In this document: positions 17,149-29,155 of the stretch, in pieces | Numbering within the stretch: position 1 is the first letter of the stretch | How the letters are laid out: each line of letters opens with the position of its first letter | Assembly (NCBI RefSeq): GCF_004962925.1 | Contig: NZ_SUEO01000030.1 | Coordinates: forward strand, 1 to 39,477 | Direction of reading: 5' to 3' | Source of the DNA: Mesorhizobium sp. | Lineage (GTDB): Bacteria; Pseudomonadota; Alphaproteobacteria; Rhizobiales; Rhizobiaceae | Length of the DNA: 39,477 nt | Made by a program: the position numbers and the translations under genes | Notes under the pieces: generated by a model | What the model saw: only the letters and a program-made list of their open reading frames with translations | Told to the model about the DNA's origin: nothing | The model's database searches: none

Positions 17149-19025
17149 TGGCGTCGGCGGCGATGAGCGAGGGAAGGATGCGGTCCTTCATGCCCGCCGC
17201 GTTCCGCAACGCCAGCGCCGATGCCCTTTGCATGGTGGCGGTGCTGTTGCTGGGAGCGCTCATTGTCTTCTTCTTCGGTGGCGCCGCCATGCAGCGCGTC
17301 GTCACCTACGCCGCTATCATGCTGACGGCGGTGCTTGGCCTGCAGATATTCTCCGGCAACAGCGGCATCGTCTCCTTCGGTCACGCCGCTTTCGTCGGTC
17401 TCGGCGCCTATGCCACCGGCATCCTGACCATGCCGGCGGCACTGCAGCGCACCGCGTTGCGCGACTTGCCGCAGTTCCTCGCTGGTTGTGAACTCTCCTT
17501 CTTCGCCGCACTCGCCGTCGTCATCGTCCTTGCGATCGTCATCGGCCTTCTGACCGGCATGCCTCTGCTCAGGCTGTCGGGATCGAGCGCGTCTATCGCC
17601 ACGCTCGCCATGCTGATCATCGTCTACACACTGCTGGTCGCCGGGCGCGAGGTCACCCGCGGCAGTCAGCCCTTTTACGGTGTGCCGCGCGAGATCGGGC
17701 TGTGGACCGCTATCGGCGTCGCTTCGGTGGCGCTGGTGGCGGCAAGGCTGTTCCGGGAAACCGCCTTCGGCCTTGCCACCCGCGCCGCCGCCAATGACGA
17801 GCGGGGTGCCGCCGCCGTCGGCGTCGACCAGCGCACCTCGCGTCTGGCCGCCTGGGTGGTGGGCGCGGTCGCCGCCATGGCCGCCGGCGCCATGATGGCG
17901 CAGTTCCTCGGCGCTTTCTCGCCGCGCGATTTCTATTTCGACCTCGGCTTCACCTTGCTCGCCATGCTCATCGTCGGCGGCATGAGCTCCTCGCTCGGCG
18001 CCTTTGCCGGCGTTGTCGTCACCATCGTTGTGATCGAGGTGGTGCGTCGCTTCGAAGGCGGTGGCGAGGTGCTCGGCCTGCACCTGCCGGTGCTGTTCGG
18101 CCTGACCCAGGGCGTGCTTGCCATTGCCATGATCCTGGTCATCTGGCGGCGGCCGACCGGCCTGTTCGGCGAGCGCGAGCTGAACCTTTTGCGCCGGCCC
18201 GGTCGCCAGGCCGCGACGGTCCCGGCTGCGCCACCGCTGCATGCCGAGCGCGATCGGCTCGCCGCCGATCATCTGTCGCGGCGCTTTGCCGGCGTCGTCG
18301 CCGTCGACGATGTCACGCTGAGCTTCGACACCGACAGCATCACCGGCATTATTGGCCCGAACGGTGCCGGCAAGACGACGCTGCTCAACATGCTGGCCGG
18401 CGACGTCGAGCCGAGCGCTGGCGGCGTGTCGATCGGCGGTTCGGTGAGGCGGGCCTCGGCCTTCCGCTTCGCCCGCTCCGGCGTTGCCCGCACCTTCCAG
18501 AACATCCGCGTTTTCCCGCAGATGACCGTGCTGGAAAATGTCGTGGTCGCCGCCCGCTCGGTCGAGCCCGATCTTGCCAGTGCCGAGGCGGCGGCAATGC
18601 GTGAGCTTTCCCGCATGGGCCTGGAGAAATTTGCCGATCAGCCCGCCGCCAGGCTTGCCTATGGTCAGCGCCGCAGGTTGGAGGTGGCGCGGGCGCTGGC
18701 GCTGAAGCCACGCTTCCTGCTGCTCGACGAGCCCGCCGCCGGCATGAACGCGGTCGAGACCGCCGAGCTGGTTTCCATCCTGTCGGCCGTCCGCACCGAG
18801 CGCCGCATCGGCGTCGTCCTGATCGAGCATGACATGCGGCTGGTGATGAACCTGTGCGAACGCATCGTCGTCATCGACCATGGCCGCGTCATCGCCGATG
18901 GCACGCCGGCCGAGGTGCAGAAGAACCCCGCCGTCATCGCCGCCTATCTCGGGAGTCGCACCGCCCGCGCCAAGACGGGGCAAGAAACGCCTGCCAACGA
19001 AACGCCTGCAAGTGAAACCGCATAG
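17148..19025 (+). CDS. Fused branched-chain amino acid-type ABC permease and ATPase (LivM-LivG)
   Basis: 625 residues joining two components usually encoded separately. Residues about 25-345 are a LivM-type permease with multiple helices and the motif GNSGIVSFGHAAFVGLGAY. After a short linker, about 365-605 are LivG: Walker A GPNGAGKTT (403-411), Q-loop FQNIRVFPQ, signature-like LAYGQRRRLEVARAL (non-canonical for LSGGQ, but usual in LivG), Walker B FLLLDEPAAG, and H-loop IEHDM. The C-terminus ends in a repeated ETPAN/ETPAS tail. ATG 17148 overlaps the previous TGA. It supplies half of the membrane pore and one ATPase for uptake of an amino acid-like substrate. Confidence 0.92.
   Translation: MASAAMSEGRMRSFMPAAFRNASADALCMVAVLLLGALIVFFFGGAAMQRVVTYAAIMLTAVLGLQIFSGNSGIVSFGHAAFVGLGAYATGILTMPAALQRTALRDLPQFLAGCELSFFAALAVVIVLAIVIGLLTGMPLLRLSGSSASIATLAMLIIVYTLLVAGREVTRGSQPFYGVPREIGLWTAIGVASVALVAARLFRETAFGLATRAAANDERGAAAVGVDQRTSRLAAWVVGAVAAMAAGAMMAQFLGAFSPRDFYFDLGFTLLAMLIVGGMSSSLGAFAGVVVTIVVIEVVRRFEGGGEVLGLHLPVLFGLTQGVLAIAMILVIWRRPTGLFGERELNLLRRPGRQAATVPAAPPLHAERDRLAADHLSRRFAGVVAVDDVTLSFDTDSITGIIGPNGAGKTTLLNMLAGDVEPSAGGVSIGGSVRRASAFRFARSGVARTFQNIRVFPQMTVLENVVVAARSVEPDLASAEAAAMRELSRMGLEKFADQPAARLAYGQRRRLEVARALALKPRFLLLDEPAAGMNAVETAELVSILSAVRTERRIGVVLIEHDMRLVMNLCERIVVIDHGRVIADGTPAEVQKNPAVIAAYLGSRTARAKTGQETPANETPASETA
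18984..19022. repeat. 15-bp tandem repeat at the 3' end of the LivM-LivG fusion gene
   Basis: GAAACGCCTGCCAAC (18984-18998) and GAAACGCCTGCAAGT (18999-19013) are followed by a partial third unit, GAAACCGCA. They encode ETPAN, ETPAS and ETA. Confidence 0.75.
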
Positions 19026-19057
19026 CCAACGATAACAAATCCAGAAGGAGAACCGAC

Positions 19058-20230
19058 ATGCCAAAGCTTTATCGCCTTCACCGCGCCGCCCTCTATGCGG
19101 CGGTGTTCGGCACGACCGTCGCCATCGTTTCCACCGCTTCGGCCGAGGAGATCATCATTGGCGCCGCGACCGCGCAGACCGGCGGCCTTGCTCCCTACGA
19201 CCAGCCGGCACTTGCCGGCCTGCGCATGGCGCTGGACGAACTCAACGCCAAGGGCGGTCTCGCAGGCAAATACACCGTCAAGCTGATCATCAAGGACACC
19301 CGATCCGACACGGCGCAGACCGCCACCGTCGCCCAGGAGCTGATCGATGCCGGCGCCAAGATCATGATCACGCCGTGCGACGCCGATCCCTCGATCTCGG
19401 CCGGCCAGCTCACCCAGCCGCTCGGCATTCCGACATTGACGCTGTGCGGCTCCGCCCCGGTGCTCACCGCCGCGGTCGGCGACGTCATGTTCGGCACCTA
19501 TCCGGCCGACAATGTGCAGGCGACCGCAGTCGCCGACTTCGCCGTCGCCGAAGGCAAGAAGAAGGTCTTTCTCTTGACCTCGCCGGATTCCACCTACACC
19601 GCCAACCTGCCCGAATATTTCGGCAAGGTGTTTGAAAAGAAGGGCGGAGCTGTCGTCGGCCGCGGTACTTTCACCATGGGCCAGCCGGACTTTTCCGCCG
19701 AGATCACCAACATCAAGGCCCTCGCCGACCAGCCGGACCTGATCATGACAGCCGCATACGAGCCTGATTTCCCGGCGTTCATCCAGCAATTGCGTGGCGC
19801 CGGCGTCACCATTCCGGTTTATGGCGCCGATGCCATCGGCACGCCGACCATCAAGGGATTGGGCAAGCTGGTCGACGGCGTCGTCTACACGGCAGCCGGC
19901 TATGCCGAGCCGGGCAGCAAGCTGGAGGCTTTCAATGCCGCCTTCACCAAATCTGCCGGCCACGCGCCGGAATCGACCTATGAGGTGAACGGCTACGAGA
20001 TCGGGCTGATCCTCGACCAGGCGGTCAAGACGGCCGGCTCCGATGATCCCAAGGCGATCCGCGACGCCATTGCCGGCCTCAAGGATTTCGACGGCATCAC
20101 CGGCAAGATCACCTATGCCGGCACCGACCGCATGCCGCTGAGACCCGTGGCGCTGATGCGCTATGAGGGCGGCGAGGGCAAGCACATCCAGACCATGATC
20201 CCCGCCGCCGCCGACGTGCCGGCACCGTGA
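19058..20230 (+). CDS. ABC transporter substrate-binding protein (LivK/periplasmic amino acid-binding type)
   Basis: 390 residues with a signal peptide (about 1-29, ending STASA before EEIIIGAATAQTGG). The type I periplasmic binding fold follows: ALAGLRMALDELNAKGGLAGKYTVKLIIKDT, a cysteine-containing TPCDADP loop, and PVYGADAIGTPTIKGLG. It captures the substrate for the surrounding Liv-type permease. Similarity is to the broad branched-chain amino acid/amide-binding group, which also binds urea, amides, ornithine-like and aromatic compounds, so the ligand is not fixed. A strong ribosome-binding site, AGAAGGAGA, lies just upstream of ATG 19058. Confidence 0.92.
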   Translation: MPKLYRLHRAALYAAVFGTTVAIVSTASAEEIIIGAATAQTGGLAPYDQPALAGLRMALDELNAKGGLAGKYTVKLIIKDTRSDTAQTATVAQELIDAGAKIMITPCDADPSISAGQLTQPLGIPTLTLCGSAPVLTAAVGDVMFGTYPADNVQATAVADFAVAEGKKKVFLLTSPDSTYTANLPEYFGKVFEKKGGAVVGRGTFTMGQPDFSAEITNIKALADQPDLIMTAAYEPDFPAFIQQLRGAGVTIPVYGADAIGTPTIKGLGKLVDGVVYTAAGYAEPGSKLEAFNAAFTKSAGHAPESTYEVNGYEIGLILDQAVKTAGSDDPKAIRDAIAGLKDFDGITGKITYAGTDRMPLRPVALMRYEGGEGKHIQTMIPAAADVPAP

Positions 20231-20234
20231 CATC

Positions 20235-20939
<705 letters not shown>

Positions 20940-20942
20940 ACC

Positions 20943-21824
20943 ATGATCGCGCAGCAGATCATCAATGCGGTGAGCCTCGGCGGCGTCTATGCTTTGCTGG
21001 CACTGGGGCTGGCGATCGTCTTTTCCATCGTCGGCCTGATCAACTTCGCTCATGGCGAGCTGATGACATTGTCGGGCTATGCCTTGCTTGCCGCGCTGGT
21101 TTTCGGTCTGCCGTTTCCGGCGGCGGTGCTCGTCGCCGTGTCCTGCGGCGCGCTCGCGGCAATTGCCATGGAGCGCGTTGCTTTCCGCCCGATGCGCGGC
21201 GCCAGCGTCACCAGCCTGCTTTTGACCAGCTTCGCCGTTTCGAGCCTTCTGAAAGTCGTTTTCCAGAACGGCATCTCGGCCCGGCCGCAGGCTGTCGCCA
21301 TGCCCAGCTGGATGACCGGCGCCTTCTCGTTCGGCGATTTCACCATCGGCGTCGGCCCGAGCATCTCCATCGTCGTCTCGGCACTGGCCCTGATTGCGCT
21401 GGAACTCTTCCTGCGGCGCACCGTGATCGGCACGGCGATGCGCGCCGCGGCCGAGGATTTCAACGTCGTGCGGCTGATGGGCATCCCGGCCAGCCGCATC
21501 ATCGCCACCGCCTTCCTGCTCTCCGGCCTGCTGGCCGGGCTGGCGGCGATGCTGTGGGTGGCGCAGCGCGCCTCCGTCGACCCGCTGATGGGTTTCACGC
21601 CGGTGCTGAAGGCTTTCATCGCCGCCGTCGTCGGCGGGCTTGGCAGTCTGCCCGGTGCTGTCGCCGGCGGCTTCCTGCTCGGCATCATCGAGGTGCTGTT
21701 GCAGGCGACGCTGCCGGCGGCGGTCGCACCCTATCGTGATGCCATCGTGCTGTCGGGTGTCATCGCCGTGCTGCTGGTGCGGCCGCAAGGCCTGATCCCG
21801 GCGGTTCGCGTGCAGAGAAGCTGA
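20943..21824 (+). CDS. Branched-chain amino acid-type ABC permease (LivH)
   Basis: 293 residues, about eight hydrophobic helices. LivH hallmarks are QQIINAVSLGGVYALLALGLAIVF at the N-terminus, GLINFAHGELMTLSGY, and the cytoplasmic EAA-like loop AAAEDFNVVRLMGIPASRIIATAF. It forms the translocation pore with the permease half of the LivM-LivG fusion. Tight spacing to livF (3 nt) and to the FMN-binding gene (4 nt). Confidence 0.94.
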   Translation: MIAQQIINAVSLGGVYALLALGLAIVFSIVGLINFAHGELMTLSGYALLAALVFGLPFPAAVLVAVSCGALAAIAMERVAFRPMRGASVTSLLLTSFAVSSLLKVVFQNGISARPQAVAMPSWMTGAFSFGDFTIGVGPSISIVVSALALIALELFLRRTVIGTAMRAAAEDFNVVRLMGIPASRIIATAFLLSGLLAGLAAMLWVAQRASVDPLMGFTPVLKAFIAAVVGGLGSLPGAVAGGFLLGIIEVLLQATLPAAVAPYRDAIVLSGVIAVLLVRPQGLIPAVRVQRS

Positions 21825-21828
21825 GCCC

Positions 21829-22458
21829 ATGTACACCAAGCCCGAATTCGCGCCGCTGTCGCTGGACGAGGTGTTCGGCCTGATCGAGACGGCCGCCTTC
21901 GCCACGGTGGTGACATCAGGGCCGCAAGGGCTCGTCGCCTCACATCTGCCTATCGTACTCGACCGTGAGCGGGGAACGAACGGCACCCTGGTGTCGCATC
22001 TCGCAAGGCAAAACCCGCACAGCGCGCTGATATCAGAGGGCAGGGAGACGATCGCAATCTTCCACGGGCCGCACGGCTATATCTCGCCATCCTGGTATCC
22101 GCGCAACCCGGTGCGCGACAGCGCGCCGACCTGGAATTTCGCCGTCGTCCATTGCCATGGCCGGCCGTTTCAGCTCGACGATCACGCCACCGCCCGCCAC
22201 CTGCTGCAGCTTGTCGACGTGCTGGAAAAGGACCGCGACGACCGCTGGCACATGCGCGAACTCGGGCCGGGCGGCATGGAGCGGCGCATACCGCACATCC
22301 TTGGCTTCGACCTGCCGATCGAACGGCTCGAGGCCAAGTTCAAGATGGGGCAGGACGAACGGCTTTACGATACCAATGCCGCGATTGGCACACTGGAGCG
22401 GAGCGATCCGGCGCTGGCGACGATGATGAAGGCGCACAACGCGCATCGCAAGGACTGA
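21829..22458 (+). CDS. PaiB-like FMN-binding split-barrel protein
   Basis: 209 residues of the FMN_bind_2/PaiB family: MYTKPEFAPLSLDEVFGLIE at the N-terminus, VVTSGPQGLVASHLPIVLD, and HGPHGYISPSWYPRNPVRDSAPTWNFAVVHCHGRP as core motif. PaiB in Bacillus was described as a negative regulator linked to polyamine acetyltransferase PaiA; enzymatic FMN roles are also possible. The C-terminal motif usually reading KLSQNR appears as KFKMGQDE here, so function may have shifted. It lies in the ABC/ornithine cyclodeaminase transcript and may act on, or sense, an amine intermediate (inference). Confidence 0.85.
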   Translation: MYTKPEFAPLSLDEVFGLIETAAFATVVTSGPQGLVASHLPIVLDRERGTNGTLVSHLARQNPHSALISEGRETIAIFHGPHGYISPSWYPRNPVRDSAPTWNFAVVHCHGRPFQLDDHATARHLLQLVDVLEKDRDDRWHMRELGPGGMERRIPHILGFDLPIERLEAKFKMGQDERLYDTNAAIGTLERSDPALATMMKAHNAHRKD

Positions 22459-22486
22459 CCGTCGCAGGAATGCGGGCAAGGACAAA

Positions 22487-23542
22487 ATGATCCCCAATCT
22501 CAACATCGTCCCCTTCGTCAGCGTCGACCACATGATGAAGCTGGTGCTGAAGGTCGGCGTCGAACGCTTCCTCACCGAACTCGCCTTCTACATCGAGGAT
22601 GACTTCCGCCGCTGGGAAGCCTTCGACAAGTCGCCGCGCGTCGCCTCGCACAGCGCCGAGGGCGTTATCGAGCTGATGCCGACCAGCGACGGCGAGGTCT
22701 ATGGCTTCAAATATGTCAACGGCCACCCCAAGAACATGCGCGAAGGCCGCCAGACGGTGACCGCCTTCGGCATGCTCGCCGATGTCCACAACGGTTACCC
22801 CGTGCTGCTGTCGGAAATGACCATCCTGACTGCGCTGCGCACGGCGGCGATGTCGGCGCTGGCGGCCAAGCACCTGGCGCCGGTCGGCGCCGACTGTATG
22901 GCGCTGATCGGCAACGGTGCCCAGGCCGAATTCCAGGCGCTGGCCTTCAAGGCCTTGCTCGGTGTGCGCAGGTTGCGCTTCTACGACATCGACCGCTCGG
23001 CAACGGAAAAGTGCATCCGCAATCTCGCTGGCTTTGGTTTCGACATGGTCGCCTGCCGGTCCACCGAAGAAGCCGTTGAAGGGGCGCAGATCATCACCAC
23101 CGTCACCGCCGACAAGCAGTATGCCACCATCCTCACCGACAACATGGTCGGCTCAGGCGTGCACATCAATGCGGTTGGCGGCGATTGTCCTGGGAAGACC
23201 GAACTGCATCGCGACATCCTGCTGCGCTCCGACATCTTCGTCGAATACCCGCCGCAGACCCGCATCGAGGGCGAGATCCAGCAGCTTGCACCGGATCATC
23301 CGGTGACCGAGCTGTGGCAGGTCATCACCGGCGTCGTACAAGGAAGGCGCGACCCGGCCCAGATCACGCTGTTCGATTCCGTCGGCTTCGCCATCGAGGA
23401 TTTCTCGGCGCTGCGCTATGTCAGGGATCAGTTGCGATTAACCGGCCTCTACCAGGAACTCGACATGCTGGCCGACCCCGACGAGCCGCGCGATCTGTTC
23501 GGCATGCTGCTCAGAGCGGCAGTGGTGGCGAAGGCGGGTTAG
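22487..23542 (+). CDS. Ornithine cyclodeaminase
   Basis: 351 residues of the OCD/mu-crystallin family: an N-terminal substrate domain, and an NAD-binding Rossmann domain with ALIGNGAQAEFQALAF. The motif INAVGGDCPGKTELHRDIL contains the catalytic aspartate and the GGDCPGKTEL stretch typical of genuine ornithine cyclodeaminases rather than mu-crystallin relatives. It converts L-ornithine to L-proline and ammonia with catalytic NAD+. AAGGAC precedes ATG 22487. Last gene of the plus arm, 28 nt after the PaiB-like gene. It suggests that ornithine is produced or imported by this locus. Confidence 0.92.
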   Translation: MIPNLNIVPFVSVDHMMKLVLKVGVERFLTELAFYIEDDFRRWEAFDKSPRVASHSAEGVIELMPTSDGEVYGFKYVNGHPKNMREGRQTVTAFGMLADVHNGYPVLLSEMTILTALRTAAMSALAAKHLAPVGADCMALIGNGAQAEFQALAFKALLGVRRLRFYDIDRSATEKCIRNLAGFGFDMVACRSTEEAVEGAQIITTVTADKQYATILTDNMVGSGVHINAVGGDCPGKTELHRDILLRSDIFVEYPPQTRIEGEIQQLAPDHPVTELWQVITGVVQGRRDPAQITLFDSVGFAIEDFSALRYVRDQLRLTGLYQELDMLADPDEPRDLFGMLLRAAVVAKAG

Positions 23543-23588
23543 GCGGCGGTGTAGCGCCAGCGGCGAAGCTGATCCCCTTGCGGGCCGT

Positions 23589-23774
23589 GCAATCGCATAT
23601 GGGGTCCCCCTCATCCGGCCGCTTCGCGGCCACCTTCTCCCCGCTGGGGAGAAGAGGCCGGCATCAACGCTGGCGATCTCCTCTCCCCTCGGGGAGAGGT
23701 CGGATTGCCCCGAATTGCCCTTCGCAATTCGGTTGGCAATCCGGGTGAGGGGGCTCTTACCCATATGCGATTGC
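23589..23774. mobile_element. MITE-like palindromic element with 14-bp terminal inverted repeats
   Basis: The ends are perfect inverted repeats: GCAATCGCATATGG (23589-23602) and CCATATGCGATTGC (23761-23774). Inside them the subterminal parts also pair (CCCCCTCATCCGG against CCGGGTGAGGGGG). Further hairpins follow: CTTCTCCCC/GGGGAGAAG (23634-23654), CCTCTCCCC/GGGGAGAGG (23680-23699), and a nested stem CGGATTGCC/GGCAATCCG around CCGAATTGC/GCAATTCGG (23701-23743). There is no coding capacity and no clear target-site duplication. It fits a non-autonomous repeat common in Rhizobiales intergenic DNA; mobility is inferred. Confidence 0.7.
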
Positions 23775-23895
23775 CCTGCCCACAAGGGGCAGATCGGATG
23801 CGGGAGCGCAGGTGGCTGAGGGCAGCGCAGCCTCAAGCGATTACCCTAGCATTCCCCCTTGTGGCAGGGTGACAGCAGCAGCCGAATAGCGTATA

Positions 23896-23918
23896 TTGAC
23901 ATAAAGATGTCTTTATGT
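23896..23918 (+). promoter_or_regulatory. metH promoter with perfect 20-bp operator palindrome
   Basis: ACATAAAGATGTCTTTATGT (23899-23918) is a perfect palindrome (9-bp arms, TG centre). It overlaps a consensus TTGACA at 23896-23901 and fills the spacer that would follow it, 35 nt before the metH start. A dimeric repressor bound here would block RNA polymerase. The sequence resembles, from memory, the AT-rich palindromes described for SahR-type ArsR regulators of the methionine cycle; that identity is inference. Confidence 0.65.
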
Positions 23919-23952
23919 GACTTAGGCGCGACTGTCGCCCCGAGGACGAAAT

Positions 23953-27762
<3,810 letters not shown>

Positions 27763-27829
27763 GGTCGGGAAATCACGCTGCGAGACTGGCCGATCGCTCG
27801 CGCGCAGCGTCGGCCTCCGCACGCGTGCT

Positions 27830-27946
27830 CTCCGCCGCCGACGCGATCGACTGCTCGACTATCTCGCGCTGACCCGGCACCAGGCTCGCACTGAACTAGA
27901 TTTCGATGCCGTCAGGCATGGCGATATCCCCCGTTCGAACGCTTGA
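27830..27946 (+). pseudogene. Possible decayed DUF1127-type small ORF
   Basis: This frame, running to TGA at 27944-27946, reads RDRLLDYLALTRHQARTELD then FDAVRHGDIPRSNA. It recalls the C-terminus of DUF1127 proteins (pattern L-T-x-REL-x-DLGI-x-RGDIP-x-VA), but with extra residues and no usable start. DUF1127 proteins are short, basic and abundant in Rhizobiales. The match is by eye and weak; it may be chance in GC-rich DNA. Confidence 0.2.
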
Positions 27947-28011
27947 GCTTAAGGCCGCGATTTTGGTGCTGGCGAAGCGATCGTCAAGTAGAAATTAGCG
28001 ATCTCTAATGG

Positions 28012-28107
28012 AGTTCTGTAGGCGGTGGGAGCGCCCTCGCTTGCCCGCCGCAGGTCGGGCCCAACCCGATCGCGCCCGCGCTCTCCGCCAGAGGTGCGGG
28101 CTTTTTT
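28012..28107 (+). ncRNA. Candidate small RNA ending in an intrinsic terminator
   Basis: After about 28010 the DNA forms consecutive potential stem-loops (TCGGG-CCCAA-CCCGA at about 28054-28068), then the terminator below. This is 250-345 nt beyond metH with no intact gene between. A terminator this far from a stop codon suggests either a long metH trailer or an independent small RNA. The 5' end is a guess, and no known RNA family is recognised. Confidence 0.25.
28074..28107 (+). terminator. Rho-independent terminator
   Basis: GCCCGC (28074-28079) pairs with GCGGGC (28096-28101), with an inner CTCT/AGAG stem, directly followed by six T (28102-28107). Oriented to stop + strand transcription. 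Confidence 0.8.
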
Positions 28108-28425
28108 CATTCGTTCGGCCGATGCGCCTGCCTTTGGCGAAGCTAGTATCGAGAGTTCGTTTTGCTGTTCTCAGCGGCGGCTTCAAGAATTGCTGCTGCG
28201 CGCAGCGTTGCACCGGAGATGGGTCGCCGATAGGTGCCGAGGTCGAAACGATCCATTCCCTTCTCACACACGTCTTGCCAGCCGGCGAGCCTGTGCCGAT
28301 TGCGATCGATTTGCGCTGGCACGAGTGGCGAACGCAACCGCTGTGATTGGTGAGGTAGTGATGGTATATTTGAAGATTCTAATTTGAGGTAGCTTATATT
28401 CGACGTGGAGACGGGGGTCTCTGGC

Positions 28426-29148
28426 ATGATCGATTCAGACGTGTTCGACTTTGTCGAACGCTGCAGGAAGCACACAGCTACCGGGCCGCTGCTGAGCGAC
28501 CTGCTCGAAACCGTGAGGAATCTCGGCTTCGAGCATCTCATCCTTAGCGGTGTGCCGCTCGGTGGGCAGAAGCTTGCACCGATGGTTGAACTGAATGGCT
28601 GGCCGGCCGGCTGGTTCGAGCGCTATGTCGAAGCCGAGCATGCCGCTGTCGATGGTGTTTGCATCTACTCGGCAAAGACCTTGAAGCCATTCTTGTGGTC
28701 CGAAGTCCCGGCAAAGTGGTCAGCTACGGAAGGCTCACGACGTGTCGCCGGCGAGGCGACGGAGTTTGGCATCTGGAGCGGCTTCGCCGTGCCGATGCTG
28801 AGCGTTCACCATTGGCAATCCGTGCTGTCGTTTGCCTCTTCCGCGAAGTCCTGCACGCTCTCGCCACGCCATCAAGTGCAACTGGTTACCATGGCGGTCT
28901 ACGCGGGCATGTCGATCCAAGCTTTGTCGAGTGAGGATGACGGCGACGAGGGCCTGCTGACCGACCGGGAAAAAGAGGTACTCTTGTGGGCTGCGGCCGG
29001 CAAGACATCGTCGGAGACATCCCAAATCCTTGGCCTGACCGAGCGCACGGTCAAATGGCACTCCACACGAGCCAGGGAAGCTTTTGGCGTCGCAACGACC
29101 ACGCAAGCGGTGGTCGAGGCGGTGCGCCGGCGTTTGATCCATCCCTAA
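28426..29148 (+). CDS. LuxR-family quorum-sensing regulator (BjaR/RpaR-like)
   Basis: 240 residues. The autoinducer-binding domain (about 10-160) contains LAPMVELNGWPAGWFERY and the usual ligand residues W63, Y67, D76 and W91. The residue after the aspartate is Gly (G77) where most family members have Pro. The C-terminal LuxR helix-turn-helix (about 176-235) reads LTDREKEVLLWAAAGKTSSETSQILGLTERTVKWH. The gene lies directly before an AHL synthase gene, with a lux box between them. Resemblance to remembered BjaR is notable in LAPMVxxNGWPxxWFExY. ATG 28426 is preferred over GTG 28405, because GGGGGT at about 28412-28417 is correctly spaced. Confidence 0.92.
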   Translation: MIDSDVFDFVERCRKHTATGPLLSDLLETVRNLGFEHLILSGVPLGGQKLAPMVELNGWPAGWFERYVEAEHAAVDGVCIYSAKTLKPFLWSEVPAKWSATEGSRRVAGEATEFGIWSGFAVPMLSVHHWQSVLSFASSAKSCTLSPRHQVQLVTMAVYAGMSIQALSSEDDGDEGLLTDREKEVLLWAAAGKTSSETSQILGLTERTVKWHSTRAREAFGVATTTQAVVEAVRRRLIHP

Positions 29149-29155
29149 ACGCGTC

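Larger units (their letters stand above)
23543..23952. other. Repeat-filled spacer between ornithine cyclodeaminase gene and metH
   Basis: 410 bases without a supportable gene. The left two thirds are stacked palindromes: a MITE-like element at 23589-23774, then an imperfect pair, CCCTGCCCACAAGGGG (23774-23789) and CCCCTTGTGGCAGGG (23855-23869). The right end, 23896-23952, is the metH control region. Confidence 0.7.
27763..28425. other. Long spacer between metH and luxR
   Basis: 663 bases with no intact gene I can support. It contains a possible remnant of a small DUF1127-like ORF (27830-27946) and a near-palindrome, ATTAGCGATCTCTAAT (27994-28009). A structured stretch ends in an intrinsic terminator (28074-28107). 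From about 28110 to 28425 is the luxR upstream region, which turns AT-rich near 28350-28400. Open frames across it have no recognisable domains. Confidence 0.5.

Noticed and set aside
16953..19064. 703-codon open frame on the minus strand opposite the LivM-LivG fusion gene
   Set aside because: The product is His/Asp/Gly/Gln-rich without any domain, and lies exactly antisense to a gene with complete ABC motifs. It is a typical shadow frame in GC-rich DNA.
23589..23869. CRISPR array
   Set aside because: The repeated units are inverted, of differing length and not regularly spaced; no cas gene is present in the window.
23543..23952. Cobalamin or SAM-II riboswitch upstream of metH
   Set aside because: No B12-box-like or SAM-II core could be recognised; the structure seen is explained by dispersed palindromes and the short operator.
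28008..28346. 112-codon open frame in the metH-luxR spacer
   Set aside because: It reads through the intrinsic terminator at 28074-28107, has no domain or ribosome-binding site, and is overlapped by equally open frames on both strands.
27763..28425. Left attachment site matching the tRNA-Gln 3' end
   Set aside because: No copy of the tRNA 3' terminal sequence (TTCGAATCCAGG region) was found here by eye.
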